Source: Flavobacteriales bacterium UBA2619 (lineage in GTDB: Bacteria; Bacteroidota; Bacteroidia; Flavobacteriales_D; Sanyastnellaceae). From it: 31,752 nt of DNA. Position 1 is the first letter of the stretch; each line of letters opens with the position of its first letter. This document shows, piece after piece, positions 8,597 to 15,093 of this stretch. The notes under the pieces were generated by a model. The model worked only from the letters and a program-made list of their open reading frames with translations. It did not search any database and was not told where the DNA came from. The position numbers and the translations under genes are program-made. The stretch covers positions 22,069-53,820 of the forward strand of contig DDJR01000077.1 of assembly GCA_002339135.1 (NCBI GenBank), in the 5' to 3' direction.

Positions 8597-8953
8597 TTAT
8601 ATCGACAATGAATGATCGCTCTTTTTACCAAGCATTTGCATAGAGTCTCCCACAATTTCTGTTGAGTAGTGTGTTGTGCCTTGCTTGTCTTCCCACTCTT
8701 TGGTTCTGAGTTTACCTTCGATGTATACTTGGGATCCTTTCCTCAGAAATCTTTCAGCAGTCTCAGCCAGCCCTCTCCAAAGAGTGATTTTGTGCCACTC
8801 TGTATGCGTTGTCTTTTCTCCAGTCTTTTTGTCACTGTATGTCTCAGAAGTTGCAACGGAGAGCGAACTTACAGCAACATTGTTTGTCGTGTAGCGAGTT
8901 TCAGGGTCTTTTCCGAGGTTTCCCACGATAATAACTTTGTTGATTCCTGCCAT
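8597..8953 (-). CDS. ssb: Single-stranded DNA-binding protein without an acidic C-terminal tip
   Basis: Starting at the ATG at 8953, the product is 118 residues: MAGINKVIIVGNLGKDPETR and the rest of a complete OB-fold, including TEWHKITLWRGLAETAERFL and GSQVYIEGKLRTKEWEDK. The open frame reaches back to 9037, but those 28 codons match nothing in the family, whose members start at this VNKVIxVGNLG motif. SSB coats single-stranded DNA in replication and repair. The protein ends GKKSDHSLSI, with no glycine/glutamine-rich linker and no DDDxPF-like tip. That tip normally recruits partner proteins. It is the first gene of the run leading into gldE. It could be a secondary SSB beside a full-length copy elsewhere. 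Confidence 0.92.
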   Translation of the reverse strand: MAGINKVIIVGNLGKDPETRYTTNNVAVSSLSVATSETYSDKKTGEKTTHTEWHKITLWRGLAETAERFLRKGSQVYIEGKLRTKEWEDKQGTTHYSTEIVGDSMQMLGKKSDHSLSI

Positions 8954-9025
8954 GCAAGCGAAGTTAAGTATTCTGGTCGAGTTCGCACATTTTTCATTAA
9001 GTTTAAATAGAATGTCGTTCAGGTG

Positions 9026-9056
9026 TTTCATATTCAAATGAATAGATGTATTTTTG
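9026..9056 (+). promoter_or_regulatory. Candidate Bacteroidota-type promoter for the HU gene
   Basis: A perfect -7 box, TATTTTTG (TAnnTTTG), lies at 9049-9056. Exactly 19 bases upstream is TTTC (9026-9029), one mismatch from the -33 consensus TTTG. Transcription would begin just past 9060, giving an untranslated leader of about 65 bases before the HU start at 9129. A short GTCCC/GGGAC inverted repeat (9059-9063 and 9072-9076) lies near the predicted 5' end. The consensus is established for primary sigma factor promoters in this phylum; the start site here is inferred. Confidence 0.55.
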
Positions 9057-9128
9057 CGTCCCCTTTAATGTGGGACTTTGTGACATGTCGTCATAGAGTG
9101 TTATTTATCAAGCAACTACAAGTAAAAG

Positions 9129-9416
9129 ATGACAAAAGCGGATATCGTAAGTCAGATAGCTGACAAGACAGGAATGGAAAAGCACGACGTTCAAGTAACG
9201 GTCGAGGCTTTCATGCGAACTGTTAGAGAGAATATTGAGAGTGGAAAAAATGTTTATCTTAGAGGTTTCGGGTCTTTCATTGTTAAGAAGAGAGCCGCGA
9301 AAACAGGAAGAAATATCTTAGCCAAGAAATCTATCCGCATTCCCGCTCACAACATACCTGCATTTAAGCCTGCAAAGGAGTTTGTGGAGAATGTTAAATC
9401 AAACGTAGCTGTTTAA
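9129..9416 (+). CDS. HU-family DNA-binding protein
   Basis: The 95-residue product is a standard HU/IHF fold: helical dimerisation part (MTKADIVSQIADKTGMEKHDVQ), the LRGFGSFIVKKRAAKTGRN signature at about residues 44-61 and the beta-arm with IPAHNIPAFKP at about 70-80. It bends and compacts DNA in the nucleoid. The IPAHNIPAF arm is typical of Bacteroidota HU proteins. It is divergent from ssb and followed 12 bases later by a TPR lipoprotein, then the small basic protein and the RNase E/G gene, an order I recognise from flavobacteria. A good promoter lies upstream at 9026-9056. Abundant proteins of this kind are usually highly expressed. Confidence 0.96.
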   Translation: MTKADIVSQIADKTGMEKHDVQVTVEAFMRTVRENIESGKNVYLRGFGSFIVKKRAAKTGRNILAKKSIRIPAHNIPAFKPAKEFVENVKSNVAV

Positions 9417-9428
9417 GAAACAATATTT

Positions 9429-9932
9429 ATGAAAGTCTATCAGGCCATACTCTTTGCATCAACTCTTTCATTTGCGGGTTGCGGGTCAAACACATCTTCA
9501 GATGTGGATTTCGCTGAAACCGCAGTTGCTGAGAGTTTTGTAGCGGATGATGAGCTGATTGACGAAGCCATAAAAATTGTACAGGGTGCAAGTGCACCTA
9601 TGCTGGGGATTAAAACTTTACTTTCCTATGCTGATTCAGATGCACCAAGTGTCAAAGCTAACTTCTGGTTGGGTAAATTTGGTGTTCAGAGTGAGCAATT
9701 TGAAAAAGCCAAAGATCGGTTTTTAAAGGTGTTAGAGATTGATCCCAAGCACAATGAAGCATTTTTAAATCTACTTACTCTGTATGTGAACACAGAAGAT
9801 TTTAATGCTGCAGCTAAATTATATAGAAAATATCCAGCTCTAAAGTCAGATTCGTCCATGACGAAAGACTTAGAGAAAATTATTAACAGATTGGAATCCG
9901 GCATCAGTGTGGTGTCAGGACCTAACGAATAA
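9429..9932 (+). CDS. TPR lipoprotein
   Basis: The 167-residue product has a classic lipoprotein signal ending in SFAGC (Cys18). An acidic linker follows, then two tetratricopeptide-like repeats at about residues 78-145, including ANFWLGKFGVQSEQFEKAKD and LEIDPKHNEAFLNLLTLYV. It should be attached to a membrane facing the periplasm and mediate protein-protein contacts. The gene starts 12 bases after HU and ends 10 bases before the small basic protein, so the three likely share a transcript. A TPR protein between HU and the RNase E/G gene is common in Flavobacteriales, but its role is not known to me. Confidence 0.8.
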   Translation: MKVYQAILFASTLSFAGCGSNTSSDVDFAETAVAESFVADDELIDEAIKIVQGASAPMLGIKTLLSYADSDAPSVKANFWLGKFGVQSEQFEKAKDRFLKVLEIDPKHNEAFLNLLTLYVNTEDFNAAAKLYRKYPALKSDSSMTKDLEKIINRLESGISVVSGPNE

Positions 9933-9942
9933 ATTATTTGTC

Positions 9943-10035
9943 ATGCCAAGCGGAAAAAAGCGCAAGCGTCATAAAATGTCTACGCACAAGCGTAAAAAGA
10001 GATTACGTAAGAACCGTCACAAGAAGAAGAAATAA
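9943..10035 (+). CDS. 30-residue basic AURKAIP1/COX24-domain (mS38-like) protein
   Basis: This tiny gene encodes MPSGKKRKRHKMSTHKRKKR followed by LRKNRHKKKK, then TAA. More than half of the residues are Lys or Arg. The KRKRHKM..HKRKKR.RKNRHK pattern is the AURKAIP1/COX24 motif, which in mitochondria belongs to the small-subunit ribosomal protein mS38. Very similar 30-40 residue proteins are widespread in Bacteroidota and are thought to be ribosomal. The composition fits an rRNA-binding peptide. It starts 10 bases after the TPR lipoprotein and is followed 8 bases later by a strong hairpin. It is short enough to be missed by length cut-offs. I am confident it is real; its ribosomal location is inferred from family knowledge. 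Confidence 0.88.
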   Translation: MPSGKKRKRHKMSTHKRKKRLRKNRHKKKK

Positions 10036-10043
10036 TCATTTCT

Positions 10044-10070
10044 CAGAGCTGCTTAACATAAGCAGCTCTG
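10044..10070 (+). terminator. Perfect 12-bp hairpin before the RNase E/G gene (terminator or leader element)
   Basis: CAGAGCTGCTTA (10044-10055) pairs perfectly with TAAGCAGCTCTG (10059-10070) across a 3-base ACA loop. It begins 8 bases after the small basic protein's stop. The following bases (CGACGTGTTATTCTTTGTTTG) are only moderately T-rich, so it is not a textbook intrinsic terminator. It could end the HU transcript partially, or sit in the leader of the RNase E/G message and act in processing or self-control. The stem also fits better with the RNase start downstream at 10123 than with the GTG at 10075. Confidence 0.5.
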
Positions 10071-10122
10071 CGACGTGTTATTCTTTGTTTGCCTAGTTAA
10101 TCTGGGCTTCAATTTATATACG

Positions 10123-11700
10123 TTGAAATCAGAATTGATCATTAATTCAACTTCAAAAGGAGTTGAATTAGCCGTCCTTGAAGAAGGTAAGCTCGTCGAG
10201 CTTCACCGTGATCCAGGTGAGATTTCCTACAGAGTAGGAGATATCTATCTGGGTCGCGTAAGGAAGGTACTTCCAAATCTTAATGCTGGATTTATTGATG
10301 TAGGTTACGATAGAGATGCTTTCTTGCATCACAGTGACTTAGGTGCACAATTTAACACCCAGCAAAAATGGACAAAGCTTGTCATGACTGGCAAGCTACC
10401 TGTGAGTAATATCGAGAAATTTAAGCTCGAGTCTAAAATCGATAAGAAAGGGCAAATGAAGGACTATGTTAGTTCTTCTCAGCTTGTGATGGTGCAGGTT
10501 GCAAAAGAGCCGATTAGCACCAAAGGTCCAAGACTAACAGCTGAGGTTACCTTGCCAGGACGTTATTTAGTTCTGGTTCCTTTCTCGGACAAAGTAAACC
10601 TGTCTTCTCGTATCAAAAGCGAGAAAGAAAGAAGTCGACTTTCGAGTTTAATTCAAAGCATTCGCCCTCCAGGATTCGGGATCATTGTTAGAACAGTAGC
10701 CCAAGAAAAAGGCTCTGCAGATCTTCACAGTGACTTGTCAGATCTTATTAAACGTTGGGAAGAGCTTTTTAAAGGACTGCAGCGTGCAAAGCCAGGAAAA
10801 AGAATCTTGGGTGAGTTGAATAAAACAAGTACAGTTCTGAGAGATGCTTTGAGGCCCGAATGTGAGCTGATTCGTGTGAATGACGAAAAGTTAGCAGATC
10901 AGGTGAAAACGTATCTTGGAAGCACTGGTTCTGATAAAGTTGACAGCGTCAAGTATACAAAAGACTCAGATCTTTTTAACACATTGTCGATTCATCGTCA
11001 AATTAAAGCAACATTCGGTAAGAAAGTGAATCTTCAAAGTGGTGCGTATCTGATTATTGAGCAAACAGAAGCTATGTTCGTCATTGACGTCAATAGTGGA
11101 GGTCGAAAAAAAGGTGCAAGCAGTCAAGAAGAAAATGCACTTCAGACAAACCTTGAGTGTGTTGATGAAATCACACGTTTGTTACGTCTTCGGGATATAG
11201 GAGGAATCGTAGCGATTGATTTTATCGATATGGCGAAGAAAGAACACAACAAGCAGCTCACCGACGCCATGAAGTCTGCGATGAAGAGTGACAAAGCAAA
11301 ACACAACATCGCTCCACCCAGTAAGTTTGGTGTCATTGAACTGACACGGCAGCGGGTTAGAGATGTCGCGAATGTGGAAACACAAGATCGCTGTCCCTCT
11401 TGTAATGGAACAGGGTCTGTTCAGGCAGCTATTTTGGTAACAGATACGATTAAGTCAAGCTTGAAGTATTTGTCCAAGGGAGAAGGTCAGAAAAAGTTAA
11501 CGCTTTTTGTTCATCCAATTTTAGAGGCATACTTGCTAAAAGGAGAGCCAGTGAAGGTGTTTAAAAGCTTTTTTGGCACTTCAGTTCGAAAAGAATGGGA
11601 GAAGGAGCTTGGGTTAACTTTAGCGTTAGAGAGTAATTCCTCAATGGAGATATTAGAATTTAACATCTACAATGAAAGAGGAGAAGAGCTGACTATCTGA
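10123..11700 (+). CDS. rng: RNase E/G family ribonuclease
   Basis: From the TTG at 10123 the product is 525 residues and begins KSELIINSTSKGVELAVLEE, matching the family's N-terminus in Bacteroidota. The open frame continues back to a GTG at 10075, but those 16 codons are hydrophobic and unlike the family. An S1 RNA-binding domain covers about residues 35-130 (VGDIYLGRVRKVLPNLNAGF). The catalytic core has the two magnesium-binding Asp residues, D322 (FVIDVNSGGR) and D366 (VAIDFIDM), and the zinc-link CPSC at 424-427. The enzyme cuts single-stranded RNA at 5' ends and AU-rich sites in rRNA maturation and mRNA decay. The length resembles RNase G, with no long scaffold tail. A perfect hairpin lies about 50 bases upstream. 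Confidence 0.92.
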   Translation: MKSELIINSTSKGVELAVLEEGKLVELHRDPGEISYRVGDIYLGRVRKVLPNLNAGFIDVGYDRDAFLHHSDLGAQFNTQQKWTKLVMTGKLPVSNIEKFKLESKIDKKGQMKDYVSSSQLVMVQVAKEPISTKGPRLTAEVTLPGRYLVLVPFSDKVNLSSRIKSEKERSRLSSLIQSIRPPGFGIIVRTVAQEKGSADLHSDLSDLIKRWEELFKGLQRAKPGKRILGELNKTSTVLRDALRPECELIRVNDEKLADQVKTYLGSTGSDKVDSVKYTKDSDLFNTLSIHRQIKATFGKKVNLQSGAYLIIEQTEAMFVIDVNSGGRKKGASSQEENALQTNLECVDEITRLLRLRDIGGIVAIDFIDMAKKEHNKQLTDAMKSAMKSDKAKHNIAPPSKFGVIELTRQRVRDVANVETQDRCPSCNGTGSVQAAILVTDTIKSSLKYLSKGEGQKKLTLFVHPILEAYLLKGEPVKVFKSFFGTSVRKEWEKELGLTLALESNSSMEILEFNIYNERGEELTI

Positions 11701-11705
11701 TTGAC

Positions 11706-12935
11706 TTATTCCAAGTCTTTGGGATAGCATAAGAATGATTTCTTGACGGGTTTTGTTAAAAGCTCTAAGCTGAGGTGGTCGTTGGATTCTGCAAAGTCTC
11801 TTAAGCTTCCGTCTTTGTATTGGATTAGAATTCCATTCTGCGTGTAGGCTTTGTTTTCGATGGATTGATTTGAAACGAAATATGAAGCTTCGTCGAGAGT
11901 CAAACTCCACTTTTTAGCGATGAGACTTATTTTCTCATGAACTTCTTCTGTGGTAAAAGGGTGTGGTCTAAGTTCGATTCGAAACAGTTTTCTGTCAAGC
12001 AACCTTGCACTTAATGAAGATAGAACTCTGTCAGTGTGATGTCTCCATGCTTTCATTGCGCTAAAAACATCGGAATCATCCAGTTCACAAAAAGAATCAA
12101 CGATGTTGGGAGTGGATGCAAATGATGCTTTGTCAAAATCGTTTTTTAGAAATCTTAAAAGAGCGGGTGTCGCAAAGACTTCAATGCCTGATTGTGCCAA
12201 AAATTTTGCTCTTCGTAACACAAGAGTGAGCATATACTCTGCACTAAGAACTGTTCTGTGAAGGTAGACTTGCCAATACATCAGTCGTCGTGCTACAATA
12301 AATTTCTCAACACTGTAGATTCCTTTTTCTTCAACCACCAGTTGATCGTTGGAAACAGAAAGCATTTTTATAATTCTTTCACTGCCAACTTTCCCTTCAG
12401 TTACTCCGGAGTAAAAACTATCTCGAGCCAGATAATCAAGTCTGTCCATGTCAAGTTGTGAGGAGACGAGCTGGTGTAAGAATTTCTTAGCGTATTCGTT
12501 CTTGAAAATCTTGATTGCCAAAGTTAGTTTTCCATCAAAATCTTGATTTAAACGGTCCATGATCATCGTGCTAATGTCTTCATGTTGCACACTTTTAACT
12601 AAGCTGTGCTCTAGGGCATGACTAAAGGGTCCATGACCGACATCGTGAAGCAGAATAGCGAAGCATACTGCTTCATCTTCTTCCTTTGTGATTTCAACTC
12701 CTTTTGTTCGGAGCACATCAATCGCTTCCTGCATCAGAAACAAACTTCCCACCGCATGGTGAAACCTGTTGTGAACTGCCCCGGGATAGACCAGGTGACT
12801 CAAGCCCAATTGGCTAATTCTCCTAAGACGTTGGACATATGGATGGTCAAGTATATCTATCGTGAAGGAGTGGCGAAGGGTCACGAAACCATAAATGGGA
12901 TCGTTTAAAATTTTATGACGATTTGTCTTTGACAT
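11706..12935 (-). CDS. HD-domain phosphohydrolase (dGTPase-like/YwfO-type)
   Basis: Using the ATG at 12935, the product is 409 residues and starts MSKTNRHKILNDPIYGF, the conserved opening of this family; an in-frame ATG at 12947 is possible. HD-superfamily metal ligands are visible: H60 in NRFHHAVGS, H97-D98 in LLHDVGHGPFSH, and a later Asp in DMDRLDYLARDS. Relatives hydrolyse (d)NTPs or nucleotide phosphates and resemble SAMHD1 and dGTPase; the exact substrate of the bacterial YwfO-like group is not fixed. The gene ends 5 bases from the convergent RNase gene. It is divergent from porX with only 76 bases between starts. In many flavobacteria lpxD, lpxC, lpxA and efp follow this gene; here they do not, and efp is 12 kb away. 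Confidence 0.88.
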   Translation of the reverse strand: MSKTNRHKILNDPIYGFVTLRHSFTIDILDHPYVQRLRRISQLGLSHLVYPGAVHNRFHHAVGSLFLMQEAIDVLRTKGVEITKEEDEAVCFAILLHDVGHGPFSHALEHSLVKSVQHEDISTMIMDRLNQDFDGKLTLAIKIFKNEYAKKFLHQLVSSQLDMDRLDYLARDSFYSGVTEGKVGSERIIKMLSVSNDQLVVEEKGIYSVEKFIVARRLMYWQVYLHRTVLSAEYMLTLVLRRAKFLAQSGIEVFATPALLRFLKNDFDKASFASTPNIVDSFCELDDSDVFSAMKAWRHHTDRVLSSLSARLLDRKLFRIELRPHPFTTEEVHEKISLIAKKWSLTLDEASYFVSNQSIENKAYTQNGILIQYKDGSLRDFAESNDHLSLELLTKPVKKSFLCYPKDLE

Positions 12936-13011
12936 AATTGTTGACATGAATTTAGAATACGAAACGTGGATTAATTCCGTTGATGTTTCTTTGCGCAAGA
13001 TACTTAAGCAC
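12936..13011 (+). promoter_or_regulatory. Divergent promoter region between the HD phosphohydrolase and porX
   Basis: These 76 bases must carry the start signals for both genes. For porX, TTTCTTTG near 12987-12994 is one mismatch from the TAnnTTTG -7 box and lies about 17 bases before the ATG; no convincing -33 box is seen. I find no clear box for the minus-strand gene and no long inverted repeat that would mark an operator. Confidence 0.35.
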
Positions 13012-14589
13012 ATGACGAGACAACCACATATACTTTGGGCCGATGATGAAATCGACATGCTCAAGCCCCACATTCTCTTTCTCGAAGGTAAGGGATTTCA
13101 AGTAACTCCAGTAAATAGCGGTGTTGAAGCTTTAGAAGAAGTGGAGAATCAGGTGTTTGATTTGGTCTTTTTAGATGAAAACATGCCTGGGATTAATGGC
13201 ATTGAAACTCTTCAACGAATTAAACTGTTGAGGGCGCATCTTCCCGTAATTATGATTACGAAGAGTGAAGAAGAGCACATTATGGAAGAAGCAATCGGTT
13301 CTAAAATAAGTGATTACCTGATAAAACCAGTCAATCCTAATCAAATTTTGCTTGCTGTCAAAAAGTGTCTTGATGGAAAACGACTTTTGAGTGAGAAGGT
13401 GATGACTGATTATCAAAGAGAGTTTAGAGAGTTGGGGATGAAGATGATGGGGGCAATGGATGTTGAAGATTGGTATGATGTTTATGGACGTCTCACACAT
13501 TGGACTCTTGAGTTAGAGAAATCCGAGGATGATAGCATGCAGGAAGTACTCTCCATGCAATTTGAAGATGCAAATCGACAGTTTGGAAAATTTATTGAAA
13601 AAAATTATCAAGCATGGATAAGCTCTGGTGATGAAGAAAACATGCCGGTAGTGCCCATTCTTTCTCACAGAGTTCTTCCTCAGTTCCTGCCTGAAGCCAT
13701 GCAGTCTGCCCAAGGCAGACAGGTTTTTTTAGTCGTCATCGATAACCTGAGGTTAGATCAGTGGAGAGCTATAGAACCTATGTTGAGCGATTTGTTCACT
13801 GTCGTCAAAGATGACAAGTACATGAGTATTCTTCCAACAGCTACGCAATATGCGAGAAACGCACTTTTTTCGGGGTTGCTTCCTGCAGACATCAAGCGTT
13901 TATACCCAGACTGGTGGATTCATGAAGATGCCGAAGGCTCTAAAAATAAGTTTGAAGAACAGTTGCTACTTGAATTGCTCAAGCGACTCGGTATTGATGG
14001 GAGAACAAGCTATCACAAAGTGGCAAACTTAGCTACAGGAAGAAAATTACTTGATCAGTTTCACGAAACAAAGGGGGAAATTTTAACAACGGTGGTGTAT
14101 AATTTTGTTGATATGCTTAGCCATGCGCGAACTGATATGGAAGTGATTAAAGAGCTCGCTGACGATGAAGCCGCGTACAGAAGTTTGACGTTAACATGGT
14201 TTGAGCATAGCGCGTTGAGGGAATTGCTTGAAAAAATGGCCAAGGTAAATGGTCGCGTCATTGTCACGACCGATCATGGGACAGTCAAAGTAAACAATGA
14301 CGTTAAGGTTCGAGGAGATAGAAGCACCAACAGCAACCTTCGTTATAAAGTGGGAAAAAATTTAGGTTACAACACCAAGGAAGTGTTTGCTGCGGAAGAC
14401 CCAGAAAAATTTGGTCTACCTAAGGCAAATGTCAGTTCTAGTTTTGTTTTTGCGAGGGACAGGGATTTCTTCGTTTATCCGAACAACTACCACCAATTTG
14501 TAAAACACTTTAAAGACACGTTCCAACACGGAGGTGTAAGCTTAGAGGAGGTCATTGTTCCATTCGCCATTTTAGATGCAAAAGAATAA
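13012..14589 (+). CDS. porX: PorX: response regulator with PglZ effector domain, type IX secretion control
   Basis: From the ATG at 13012 the product is 525 residues and begins MTRQPHILWADDEIDMLKPH. Residues 5-120 are a receiver domain with acidic pocket D11-D12, phosphoacceptor D55 (VFLDENMPG), T83 and K105 (YLIKP). A helical linker leads to a PglZ domain of the alkaline phosphatase superfamily with likely metal ligands D244 (VIDNLR), T276, D367, D421-H422 (TTDHG) and H506 (HGGVSLEEVIVP). All appear intact. PorX works with the PorY kinase and sigma factor SigP to control type IX secretion, and its PglZ domain has been reported to cut oligonucleotides. The 22 codons upstream of this start are unrelated to the family. 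TsaE follows after 3 bases. No PorY gene is in the window. Confidence 0.95.
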   Translation: MTRQPHILWADDEIDMLKPHILFLEGKGFQVTPVNSGVEALEEVENQVFDLVFLDENMPGINGIETLQRIKLLRAHLPVIMITKSEEEHIMEEAIGSKISDYLIKPVNPNQILLAVKKCLDGKRLLSEKVMTDYQREFRELGMKMMGAMDVEDWYDVYGRLTHWTLELEKSEDDSMQEVLSMQFEDANRQFGKFIEKNYQAWISSGDEENMPVVPILSHRVLPQFLPEAMQSAQGRQVFLVVIDNLRLDQWRAIEPMLSDLFTVVKDDKYMSILPTATQYARNALFSGLLPADIKRLYPDWWIHEDAEGSKNKFEEQLLLELLKRLGIDGRTSYHKVANLATGRKLLDQFHETKGEILTTVVYNFVDMLSHARTDMEVIKELADDEAAYRSLTLTWFEHSALRELLEKMAKVNGRVIVTTDHGTVKVNNDVKVRGDRSTNSNLRYKVGKNLGYNTKEVFAAEDPEKFGLPKANVSSSFVFARDRDFFVYPNNYHQFVKHFKDTFQHGGVSLEEVIVPFAILDAKE

Positions 14590-14592
14590 GAC

Positions 14593-15054
14593 ATGCGAAG
14601 TTTGAACATTCTCTTGGAAGTGAAAGGCTTTTATCTTGCAGATCTTCACCAAATTGCAAACAAAGTCGCATCATTTCTGCCAAACGATGGTGTGGTTGTT
14701 TTTCAAGGAGAAATGGGTGCGGGAAAAACCACATTGATCAAAGCAATATGTCAGAGTCTAGGTGTAGAAGACAATGTGTCGAGTCCTACTTTTGGTTTGG
14801 TCAATGTTTACCACATGAAAAATGGTGGGGTCATTAACCACATCGACTTATACAGATTAAAAGATGCGCGTGAAGCTGAAGAAGCTGGAATTTTTGATTT
14901 GCTAGATCAATCAGGCCTTTCCTTGATAGAATGGCCAGAAAGAATAGCGGATTATTTACCTCCAAACAGTCTTGTTGTGGAGGTCAATCGATGTGATTTT
15001 GTGGGGGAGGGAGAAGAGCCAGATAGAAGAAATATTATTTTGCATGGGAATTAG
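14593..15054 (+). CDS. tsaE: tRNA threonylcarbamoyladenosine synthesis ATPase TsaE
   Basis: The 153-residue product has the Walker A loop GEMGAGKTT at residues 39-47, followed by VSSPTFGLVNVYH near 77-89, HIDLYRL near 98-104 and the closing LIEWPERI segment. These are the defining TsaE motifs. TsaE is the ATPase that partners TsaB and TsaD in making t6A at position 37 of ANN-decoding tRNAs. It is slightly longer than the bacterial average because of a C-terminal extension (NRCDFVGEGEEPDRRNI). The gene begins 3 bases after porX and is followed by ald, an order shared across Flavobacteriales; no functional link with PorX is known to me. Confidence 0.95.
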   Translation: MRSLNILLEVKGFYLADLHQIANKVASFLPNDGVVVFQGEMGAGKTTLIKAICQSLGVEDNVSSPTFGLVNVYHMKNGGVINHIDLYRLKDAREAEEAGIFDLLDQSGLSLIEWPERIADYLPPNSLVVEVNRCDFVGEGEEPDRRNIILHGN

Positions 15055-15093
15055 AGCGATTAAATGCTGGTAAAGCATTAAATTTCCAGTTAC

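Noticed and set aside
8954..9037. 28-codon in-frame upstream extension of ssb
   Set aside because: It does not resemble SSB N-termini and its upstream end overlaps the HU promoter region; the ATG at 8953 fits the family.
13171..13500. 109-residue minus-strand frame
   Set aside because: It is antisense to the receiver domain and linker of porX, with low-complexity His/Ile-rich content and no start context.
13700..14580. PglZ domain as a sign of a BREX phage-defence system
   Set aside because: The PglZ domain is fused to a receiver domain, which is the PorX architecture, and no brxA/B/C, pglX or brxL genes are nearby.
15064..15078. ATGCT/AGCAT hairpin between tsaE and ald
   Set aside because: The core is only 5 bp in AT-rich sequence with no T-run; too weak to call a terminator or attenuator.
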